From: Gammaproteobacteria bacterium
Lineage (GTDB): Bacteria; Pseudomonadota; Gammaproteobacteria; UWMA-0217
NCBI GenBank assembly: GCA_011330835.1
Contig: DRPO01000159.1
Location: 1 to 5,320 of the forward strand
DNA length: 5,320 nt
Direction: 5' to 3'
Position 1 is the first letter of the stretch, and every line of letters starts with the position of its first letter. Both the position numbers and the translations under genes were made by a program. Shown here piece after piece: positions 1-5,320 of the stretch. Below the pieces are notes generated by a model that saw nothing but the letters and a program-made list of their open reading frames with translations, made no database searches and was not told the origin of the DNA.

Positions 1-1
1 C

Positions 2-559
2 GACGAGATCCGGGAATTCCTGCCGCTGGCCAGAACGGTTTCGGAAAAAACCATGCAGCACCGGCTGCTGAATCGCGGGATTACCGAAGGCGGGCGCCGC
101 GAAGCCGCGATCCTCGAAGAAGCGCGAAACGGCGTGGCGCGTGGCTATCTGCTGTTCGATGGCGACCAGCCGGTTGTCTACAACTACGGCTATCTCTCGC
201 CCGGCGGCGTAATGACCCTGGAATACGGCGGCTACGACCCCGCGCTGCGCGACTGGTCGATCGGCACCCTGCTCGACTACCTCGTCATACAACGCGCCCA
301 TGACGATCCGGAAATCCACATGATCGACTTCGGCGAAGGCGACGGCGAATACAAGAAACGATTCTCGACCCGGGAGATGCAAGCCGCCCACGTCCTGTTT
401 TTCAAACCCACGCCAAAGAATCTGGCGCTGATCGGAGCGCATCTGGCGACGAGTCGTTTTTCCAGCGGATTCCGCGCCTTGCTGATCCGTCTTGATCTGT
501 TGGAAAAAGCCAAGCAACTGGCGGGCCAGACCAGCAAACCCCGGCAATCCAGCGCCTGA
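2..559 (+). CDS. GNAT-fold acyltransferase, BioF2/CelD-like (3' part, cut by window edge)
   Basis: This is the C-terminal part of an acyltransferase of the Acetyltransf_6 (BioF2/CelD-like) group, which has a GNAT fold and often sits in exopolysaccharide or surface-glycan clusters. The frame is open to the left edge and 185 codons are visible. The first ATG is at 53, but the 17 codons before it read as family sequence (DEIREFLPLARTVSEKT), so I treat the gene as starting outside the window. Counted from that ATG, a strand pair around 31-47 (RGYLLFDGDQPVVYNYGY) and the signature near 92-107 (DFGEGDGEYKKRF) match the acyl-CoA-binding half of the family. The tail after about residue 135 is helical and basic. 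The acyl donor and acceptor cannot be read from the sequence. The gene converges on orn with only 19 bases between stop codons. The family call is fairly secure and the substrate is unknown. Confidence 0.8.
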   Translation, partial: DEIREFLPLARTVSEKTMQHRLLNRGITEGGRREAAILEEARNGVARGYLLFDGDQPVVYNYGYLSPGGVMTLEYGGYDPALRDWSIGTLLDYLVIQRAHDDPEIHMIDFGEGDGEYKKRFSTREMQAAHVLFFKPTPKNLALIGAHLATSRFSSGFRALLIRLDLLEKAKQLAGQTSKPRQSSA

Positions 560-578
560 CCCAGATATTTCATACTCG

Positions 579-1124
579 TCAGATCGTCAGAATCCGCTCC
601 CGATAGTACTTGAGCTCATCGATGGAATCCCGAATATCCGCGAGCGCCAGGTGCTGCGAATCTTTCTCGAACCCCTTGGCGATATCCGGCGCCCAGCGTT
701 TGGCCAGCTCCTTGAGCGTGCTGACATCGAGATTGCGATAGTGAAACCAGGCTTCCAGCCGGGGCATGCAACGGGCGAGAAAGCGACGATCCTGGCAAAT
801 GCTGTTGCCGCACATGGGGGACTTGCCAGCGGGAACCCAGGCCTTGAGGAAATCGATGGTCCGCCGCTCGGCCTCGGCTTCGCTGATGCCGCTTTCCTGA
901 ACCCTCGCGATCAGCCCAGAACCGCCATGCTGCTTCTGATTCCAGTCATCCATTGCCGCCAAACGTTCCTCGCTCTGCGAAATCGCCAGCACCGGCCCCT
1001 CCGCAAGGATATTGAGCTGCTTGTCGGTGACAATCGTGGCGATTTCGATGATGACATCGTTGAACGGATCGAGACCGGTCATCTCCAGATCGATCCAGAT
1101 CAGGTTTTCCGCATCGGGTTTCAT
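579..1124 (-). CDS. orn: Oligoribonuclease (DEDDh 3'-5' exonuclease)
   Basis: Orn degrades very short RNAs (about 2-5 nt) to mononucleotides in the cytoplasm. This completes mRNA decay and also removes pGpG, the breakdown product of cyclic di-GMP. The 181-residue length is normal for the family. All five DEDDh catalytic residues are visible: D12 and E14 in IDLEMTGLD, D112 in CGNSICQDRRF, and H158 and D163 in QHLALADIRDS. The C terminus (DELKYYRERIL) is also typical. The ATG at 1124 is supported because the usual N-terminal strand begins within ten residues, and a modest GGAA purine run lies six bases upstream. The gene is divergent from the Ste24-type protease and convergent with the acyltransferase. 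Nothing looks damaged. Identification is very secure. Confidence 0.97.
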   Translation of the reverse strand: MKPDAENLIWIDLEMTGLDPFNDVIIEIATIVTDKQLNILAEGPVLAISQSEERLAAMDDWNQKQHGGSGLIARVQESGISEAEAERRTIDFLKAWVPAGKSPMCGNSICQDRRFLARCMPRLEAWFHYRNLDVSTLKELAKRWAPDIAKGFEKDSQHLALADIRDSIDELKYYRERILTI

Positions 1125-1162
1125 TGGCGGTTCCGTTTTCCAGTGAAGCAGGGAACGCGGAA

Positions 1163-1171
1163 GTTATCACA
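1163..1171 (-). promoter_or_regulatory. Candidate extended -10 promoter for orn
   Basis: On the minus strand this reads TGTGATAAC, a TG-n extended -10 with hexamer GATAAC (four of six matches to TATAAT). It would put the transcription start about 31 bases before the orn ATG. No convincing -35 hexamer lies 16-18 bases upstream (CGGCGA at 17), so this rests on the extended -10 alone and is a weak call. Confidence 0.25.
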
Positions 1172-1313
1172 ACAGGCTCGCCCCGTCGCCGATTCAGCAA
1201 GCCATTTTGGTGGATTTCGGCAATGTTAGGCGCAGCCCGACGAGCCGAAGGCGCTTTCCCCCCTTTTGCCCGCCTCGACAGCGCAAGTCCATCTACCCAA
1301 TACACCACGGTTT

Positions 1314-1341
1314 TTGGGAATCGGGTCAAGACAGGGATAAA
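1314..1341 (+). promoter_or_regulatory. Candidate sigma70 promoter for the ste24-cytochrome-rsgA run
   Basis: TTGGGA at 1314-1319 and GATAAA at 1336-1341 are each four of six matches to the -35 and -10 consensus, with a 16-base spacer. The implied start of transcription (about 1348) falls almost on the ATG at 1350, so the message would be nearly leaderless. That makes the call doubtful, although the only purine run upstream of the ATG (AGGGA, 1333-1337) is itself poorly spaced at 12 bases. Nothing better is visible in the 225-base gap. Confidence 0.2.
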
Positions 1342-1349
1342 CTTGCGGG

Positions 1350-2606
1350 ATGTTGTCCGCTCACTGGGTTACCAATCTGTTTCTGGCCGCGCTGTCGGCG
1401 TCGGTCGTGGTTCGGCTCTGGCTGGAGCAACGCCAGATTCGCCATGTCGCCGCGCATCGAGACCGACCGCCGGAGCCCTTTCGGGGGCAGGTGTCAACGG
1501 AGGCTCACCACAAGGCGGCGGACTATACGATTGAACGGGCGAAGCTAAGACGCTGGCGTATTGTCTACGATGCCGGACTGCTGTTGATGTGGACGCTGGG
1601 CGGCGGGCTGGAGACGGCCTGGCGGTTCGCCAGCGGATTCGGCTTGGGAGAATTGCACACTGGCGTCATCATGATCCTGACGGTCGCATTGATCAACGGA
1701 TTGCTGGAGCAGCCCTTCAGCCTTTACAGTACGTTCGTGATCGAAGCCCGATACGGCTTCAATCGCATGACCCTGGCCACCTGGCTGACCGATCTGGCCA
1801 AGGGGACATTGCTGGGGATCGCGATTGGCGCTCCGCTGCTTTACCTGGTGTTGTGGTTGATGCAATCCAGCGGCGGTTTGTGGTGGTTGTATGCCTGGGC
1901 GGCCCTGCTGGCGTTCAGCCTGGCGATGAGCTGGGCCTTTCCGACGCTGATCGCGCCGTTGTTCAACAAGTTCACGCCGCTGGACAAGCCGGATCTGAAA
2001 GCGGCTATCGAGAGTCTGTTGCGGCGCAGCGGCTTCCGGAGCAAGGGCATTTTTGTCATGGATGGTTCGCGCCGGTCGAGCCATGGCAACGCCTATTTCA
2101 CCGGGCTGGGCCGGCAAAAGCGCATCGTCTTTTTCGATACGCTGATCGACTCGTTGTCCACGCCGCAAATCGTCGCCGTGCTGGCGCACGAGCTGGGACA
2201 TTTCAAACACAAGCATATCCTCAAGGGGCTGCTGCTCAGCGCGGCGACCAGCCTGATTGGCTTTGCGATTCTGGCCTGGCTGATGCCGCGGCCCGCTTTC
2301 TACCAGGGCCTCGGCGTGAAAACCCCATCACTGGCGGCGGCGCTGTTGCTGTTCGTCATGGTTTCGCCGGTCTTTACCTTTTTCCTGCATCCACTGATAG
2401 CCTGGTTTTCACGCCGCCACGAGTACGAGGCGGACGCCTGGGCGGCCCGTCAGGCCAATGCCAACGATCTTGTTAATGCTCTGGTCAGGATGTACGAGGA
2501 TAATGCCAGCACGCTGACGCCGGACGCGTTACATTCCAGCTTTTACGATTCCCATCCGCCGGCGCTGGCGCGCATCGACCACCTGAAACGATTATCCACT
2601 AACTAA
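1350..2606 (+). CDS. Ste24-type M48 zinc metalloprotease, integral membrane
   Basis: This is a bacterial homologue of the eukaryotic CAAX protease Ste24/ZMPSTE24 (Peptidase_M48_N followed by Peptidase_M48). The 418-residue length fits. About seven hydrophobic segments are visible, near 5-25, 72-95, 100-120, 150-172, 177-200, 292-312 and 327-348. The zinc site is complete: HELGH at 280-284 (H280, E281, H284) and a third ligand E358 in the motif EYEAD. NAYFTG at 247-252 and the SHPP motif at 401-404 are also family hallmarks. Bacteria lack known prenylated CAAX substrates, so the role is inferred to be membrane-protein proteolysis or quality control. ATG 1350 is preferred because the first membrane helix and the QIRHVAAHRD motif follow at normal distance, although its ribosome site is weak. 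The gene leads a probable operon, with the cytochrome 19 bases downstream. Confidence 0.93.
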   Translation: MLSAHWVTNLFLAALSASVVVRLWLEQRQIRHVAAHRDRPPEPFRGQVSTEAHHKAADYTIERAKLRRWRIVYDAGLLLMWTLGGGLETAWRFASGFGLGELHTGVIMILTVALINGLLEQPFSLYSTFVIEARYGFNRMTLATWLTDLAKGTLLGIAIGAPLLYLVLWLMQSSGGLWWLYAWAALLAFSLAMSWAFPTLIAPLFNKFTPLDKPDLKAAIESLLRRSGFRSKGIFVMDGSRRSSHGNAYFTGLGRQKRIVFFDTLIDSLSTPQIVAVLAHELGHFKHKHILKGLLLSAATSLIGFAILAWLMPRPAFYQGLGVKTPSLAAALLLFVMVSPVFTFFLHPLIAWFSRRHEYEADAWAARQANANDLVNALVRMYEDNASTLTPDALHSSFYDSHPPALARIDHLKRLSTN

Positions 2607-2625
2607 GTTCAATGAGGACAAACCC

Positions 2626-2943
2626 ATGAAACCGACGACCAAGACATTGAGCACACTGGTTTTCGCCAGCCTTTTCACACTGACCGCGCAGGCCGGGGAA
2701 ACGCCGGACGCCGCGCACGGCAAGGCGCTGCACGACAAGAACTGCACCGGCTGCCATACCAACATGACGGGCGGCGACGGCTCGGCGCTCTACACCCGCT
2801 CTCACCGCAAGGTCACGTCAAAAGCCAGGCTGGAAGCCCAGGTGCGCCGCTGCGAAGGCAATTTGAAGCTCGACTGGTTCGACGACGATATCCACGACGT
2901 GGTCGAATACCTAAACAAAACCTGGTACAAGTTCGGCGAATAA
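2626..2943 (+). CDS. Small periplasmic monohaem cytochrome c
   Basis: This is a secreted electron-transfer protein of 105 residues. A Sec signal peptide is clear: basic start (KPTTK), hydrophobic core 9-20, and a likely cleavage after AQA at 21-23. One haem site, CTGCH, lies at 40-44 (C40 and C43 for thioether bonds, H44 as proximal ligand). The rest has the pattern YTR...RKV...QVRRCEGNL...WFDDD...VVEYLN...YKF, which I recall from small proteobacterial cytochromes of unknown partner. The only methionine in the mature protein is M47, three residues after H44, so the usual distal Met ligand is not evident; H60 or H90 are alternatives. Cys76 is a third cysteine. A good ribosome site (GAGGA, 2613-2617) supports the ATG at 2626. 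It lies between ste24 and rsgA as the middle gene of the run. The redox partner cannot be inferred. Confidence 0.92.
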   Translation: MKPTTKTLSTLVFASLFTLTAQAGETPDAAHGKALHDKNCTGCHTNMTGGDGSALYTRSHRKVTSKARLEAQVRRCEGNLKLDWFDDDIHDVVEYLNKTWYKFGE

Positions 2944-2946
2944 CAG

Positions 2947-3816
2947 GTGTCTGGACAAGGGACAGTCATCAAACGATTTGGCTCGGAAGCCTTGTTCGAG
3001 GACGAATCCCGGCAAGTTCACCGCGCCAAGGTCCGCCGCAAGCTGAGCCATCTGGTGGTTGGCGACCGGATCTCATACCAGAAAAGCGGCGACGAGTTCA
3101 TCATCAGCGCCATCCAGCCGCGCCGCAACCTGCTGACGCGACAATACTTTCGCGGCAAGGCGCGCAGCATCGCCGCCAATATCGACCAGATCCTGATCAT
3201 CACCGCGCCGCTGCCGCGCGCCGACTGGACCCTGGTGGACAACCTGCTGGTCACCGTCCGGCTGATGCCCGCCCGGGCGACCCTGGTGCGTAACAAATCC
3301 GATCACCCCGACACTCCGGAGGACATCGGGATTCTCCGGGAATACGAAGCGCTCGGCTACCCGGTCATTCACACCAGCGCAAGGCAACCGGACTCGCTGC
3401 CCCCCCTTGCAGAACGCCTGAAAGACGGGCTCAGCGTCATGATCGGCCAATCCGGCGTCGGCAAAACCACACTGGCGAACCAACTGATTCCGGATCTCGA
3501 TGCGCCAACTCGCGAAATCTCGGAAAACGCCGAACTCGGACAGCACACCACCAGCGCGGCCACGCTTTACACGCTGCCGGGCGGAGGTCGGATCATCGAC
3601 TCGCCGGGCATCAGGGACTTCACGCCCACCCCACTGGAAAAACAGGAATACCAGCACGGATTCGTCGAATTCGATCACTGGCTGGGCCAGTGCCAGTTTC
3701 ACAACTGCCTGCATCGGCAGGAACCTGGCTGTGCGATCAAGCAGGCCGTTGAAAACGGCAAGATCAGCCAGCGGCGATATCAGAGTTATCTGGCGCTGGT
3801 CGAGCCCGGAGATTGA
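2947..3816 (+). CDS. rsgA: Ribosome small subunit-dependent GTPase A
   Basis: RsgA (YjeQ/EngC) is a circularly permuted GTPase that checks and releases late 30S ribosomal precursors in the cytoplasm. Its 289 residues hold an N-terminal OB fold (about 1-60), then G motifs in permuted order: G4 NKSD at 116-119, G5-like TSA at 143-145, G1 GQSGVGKT at 167-174, G2 threonines at 201-202 and G3 DSPG at 218-221. The C-terminal zinc site has C249, C254, H256 and C262. It starts at GTG 2947: the same frame is closed by the cytochrome stop at 2941-2943, so no earlier start is possible, and the OB fold begins at once. It therefore lacks the basic N-terminal extension of the roughly 350-residue E. coli protein, as the shorter B. 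subtilis and T. maritima forms do. No clear ribosome site is visible, so translation is probably coupled to the cytochrome gene. Confidence 0.96.
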   Translation: MSGQGTVIKRFGSEALFEDESRQVHRAKVRRKLSHLVVGDRISYQKSGDEFIISAIQPRRNLLTRQYFRGKARSIAANIDQILIITAPLPRADWTLVDNLLVTVRLMPARATLVRNKSDHPDTPEDIGILREYEALGYPVIHTSARQPDSLPPLAERLKDGLSVMIGQSGVGKTTLANQLIPDLDAPTREISENAELGQHTTSAATLYTLPGGGRIIDSPGIRDFTPTPLEKQEYQHGFVEFDHWLGQCQFHNCLHRQEPGCAIKQAVENGKISQRRYQSYLALVEPGD

Positions 3817-3844
3817 TGATCAATGGACCAAACCTTAAGATCTC

Positions 3845-5293
3845 TCAGGAGACATTGGCGACTTCTCCGTTCGTCGCTAGAAGATCCGGGTTTTCCCGAG
3901 ACAAGACGGGCGACGGAAACAACCCCTCGAAAGCGGGAATCTCGGGCAGGATAATCAGGGTCACGCCATTTTGGCGGGTCCATTTTTCGAGTCGCTCTCG
4001 CTGGATGCTGTCGGGCGAAAACGATAGCCATAACTGGTCGAACCGGTAAACCGACAACAATGTCGGGAGATCCCGTTCGCTGCCCAGCACCTTGTGATCC
4101 AGAATGCTGCGTCCCCGAACTTCGGGGCAGTTATCGAGAAACCCGACCAGTCTGGCCACGGGAAACCCACGCTGAATCAGAGAGCCGAGATTGATGCCTC
4201 GGTCATCGGTTCCGAAAATAATGATTTTCTTCTCGCCGGAATCGCCGTTGCCCATGACAATGCGCCGGCGAATCGCCTCCTTGATGATCACCCGAGGCGC
4301 CACCGCGAGTCCGACCAGGAACAATAACCCAATTGGACCAACGCCCAGCGAAATCTCCCGGGAACCGAACCACAGCAGACCAATAAATCCGGCCAGCCAG
4401 CCAATCGCCAGCAGACCGGCCACCCTCAACACGTCGCTAAGGACGATATGCCTCAGCGTATGACGATAGCCGCCGCCCAAAACCATGACCGGCAGCACCA
4501 CGGCGGGCAACAACCAGAACCCCATCAGGTAGTCCGTGGCCACACGGTCCAGCAAACCTCCGCCAAAGCGCGCGAAGAGCCCCATTGCCCAAGCCGCTTC
4601 CACGGCAAGAAAATCCATCAGCAGGGGCGGCCCCATATGACGCAAGGCCCAGCGCCAATCGACCACGCCGACAACGCTGACCCACAAGCCCTTGACGATC
4701 CAGAACAGGTCCGACAAGGTCGTGGCGGAAGAGAAATAGGCGATATCGGCGCGCGCCTTTTTCGGGAACAAATGGCGCTGGTAAAACGCTTCCGGATCCT
4801 CATCGGGCGGATACATGGCGGACTCGTTACGGAAGGCGATCTGGTTGGGGCCGAAGATTCCCGGAACAAAATCGAGCACCTTGCGATACGGCCCTTTGAA
4901 AAGATCGGCGTAGCGCGTAGATTCCGGGCGAGGCCCGACAAAAGACATCTCACCCCGAAAAATGTTCCAGAGCTGGGGCAACTCATCCAGCTTGGTGCGC
5001 TCCAGGTATTTGCCGACCAGCGTCATCCGCGCATCGCCCGCGACGGTAACGCCCGGCCCCGACGTTCCCCAGTCCGCCGGAAACTTGCGAAACTTGTACA
5101 GATCGAAAACGCGACCGCCCAGTCCCAGCCGTTTTTGGGAAAAGAAAATCTCGCCGGGGGATTCCAGCCGGATCGCAATGGCGATGACCAACGCCACCGG
5201 CAGAGCGACCAGCAAGCCCAACAGGCTGAACAGAATATCCAGCGCTCGTTTCAAAGGCCTGGTTTTGAACAGAATGAAAAAGGAATCCGACAC
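3845..5293 (-). CDS. Polyprenyl-phosphate sugar-phosphate transferase, catalytic domain first, with C-terminal membrane and Rossmann-like module
   Basis: This is a monotopic phosphoglycosyl transferase (bacterial sugar transferase family, PglC/WbaP-like), expected to move a sugar phosphate from a nucleotide sugar to undecaprenyl phosphate as the first membrane step of glycan assembly. Residues 1-215 are the catalytic domain: a re-entrant hydrophobic helix at 18-42 with Pro32, the FFSQKRLG and YKFR motifs (50-69), the catalytic Asp-Glu pair D103-E104 in LDELPQLWN, GEMSFVGPRPE (114-124) and PGIFGPNQIAFRNES (144-158). Then come four hydrophobic segments (about 224-242, 255-273, 287-309, 313-333) and a Rossmann-like domain (355-455; FGTDDRG, VGFLDN, VLGSERDLP). 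This order is opposite to WbaP/WcaJ. The second half resembles the front of CapD/PglF dehydratases without their SDR domain. The GTG start at 5293 is the first in the window, but the frame stays open to the right edge, so the true start could lie further right. The sugar is unknown. Confidence 0.9.
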   Translation of the reverse strand: MSDSFFILFKTRPLKRALDILFSLLGLLVALPVALVIAIAIRLESPGEIFFSQKRLGLGGRVFDLYKFRKFPADWGTSGPGVTVAGDARMTLVGKYLERTKLDELPQLWNIFRGEMSFVGPRPESTRYADLFKGPYRKVLDFVPGIFGPNQIAFRNESAMYPPDEDPEAFYQRHLFPKKARADIAYFSSATTLSDLFWIVKGLWVSVVGVVDWRWALRHMGPPLLMDFLAVEAAWAMGLFARFGGGLLDRVATDYLMGFWLLPAVVLPVMVLGGGYRHTLRHIVLSDVLRVAGLLAIGWLAGFIGLLWFGSREISLGVGPIGLLFLVGLAVAPRVIIKEAIRRRIVMGNGDSGEKKIIIFGTDDRGINLGSLIQRGFPVARLVGFLDNCPEVRGRSILDHKVLGSERDLPTLLSVYRFDQLWLSFSPDSIQRERLEKWTRQNGVTLIILPEIPAFEGLFPSPVLSRENPDLLATNGEVANVS

Positions 5294-5299
5294 TAAAGC

Positions 5300-5305
5300 C
5301 CGCCT
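5300..5305 (-). promoter_or_regulatory. Probable ribosome binding site supporting the GTG start of the sugar transferase
   Basis: On the minus strand AGGCGG lies six bases before the GTG at 5293. It is an imperfect Shine-Dalgarno match (AGGAGG with one change) at suitable spacing, and it is the main support for this start. No in-frame ATG exists in the remaining 27 bases of the window. Confidence 0.45.
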
Positions 5306-5320
5306 GTTTTTTTCGCATCC

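Noticed and set aside
53..559. ATG at 53 as the true start of the acyltransferase
   Set aside because: The frame continues upstream to the window edge and those residues look like family sequence, so the gene is better read as truncated by the window.
492..1229. A 245-codon plus-strand open frame across orn
   Set aside because: It is antisense to orn, whose five catalytic residues are intact, and it has no recognisable domain.
1125..1349. Possible tRNA or small RNA gene in the divergent gap
   Set aside because: I looked on both strands for a TPsiC-arm sequence and a cloverleaf and found neither. The repeated AGGCGC (1229-1234 and 1249-1254) gives only a 4-base stem.
1589..2476. A 295-codon plus-strand frame inside the Ste24-type gene
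   Set aside because: It overlaps in another frame, and its translation lacks membrane segments or motifs while the main frame has the complete zinc site.
5250..5269. Inverted repeat TTCAAA / TTTGAA near the start of the sugar transferase gene
   Set aside because: It is a six-base AT-rich match inside coding sequence and easily arises by chance; nothing else suggests an operator.
4448..5296. An 282-codon open frame on the plus strand opposite the sugar transferase
   Set aside because: It lies fully antisense to a gene with clear catalytic motifs. Its translation is rich in Gln, Arg and His without family motifs, as expected for a mirror frame in GC-rich DNA.

Overview
The window comes from a bacterium, most likely a beta- or gammaproteobacterium. 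The evidence is the moderately GC-rich sequence, the oligoribonuclease of the gammaproteobacterial/betaproteobacterial kind, the bacterial Ste24-type M48 protease, the periplasmic c-type cytochrome and the RsgA GTPase packed together. From memory, the order orn, ste24-like protease, (small gene), rsgA is familiar in that group, but I could not check it here. I cannot name the genus.

Layout, left to right. (1) Bases 2-559, + strand: the 3' part of a GNAT-fold acyltransferase of the BioF2/CelD-like kind (Acetyltransf_6), cut by the left edge. (2) Bases 579-1124, - strand: orn, the DEDDh oligoribonuclease, convergent with gene 1. (3) A 225-base divergent intergenic region with weak promoter candidates for both directions. 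(4) Bases 1350-3816, + strand: a tight three-gene run of a Ste24/M48 membrane protease, a small secreted monohaem cytochrome c and the ribosome-maturation GTPase rsgA, with gaps of 19 and 3 bases. (5) Bases 3845-5293, - strand: a 482-residue sugar-phosphate (polyprenyl-phosphate) transferase, convergent with rsgA.

The middle block is housekeeping: RNA turnover, membrane proteolysis, electron transfer and 30S maturation. Both flanks carry genes of the kind found in exopolysaccharide or surface-glycan clusters, so the window may join such a locus to a conserved core block, or core genes may sit inside it.

The most interesting item is the transferase at the right. Its catalytic domain is at the N terminus, and a four-helix membrane segment plus a Rossmann-like domain follow. 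This is the reverse of WbaP/WcaJ-type enzymes, and the second half resembles the front part of a CapD/PglF-type dehydratase that stops just before the expected SDR domain. Smaller points are the cytochrome without an obvious distal methionine ligand, the rsgA frame that follows the cytochrome stop codon after a single codon, and an A7 tract at the 5' end of the transferase gene. I see no RNA genes, insertion sequences, CRISPR arrays or convincing terminators.
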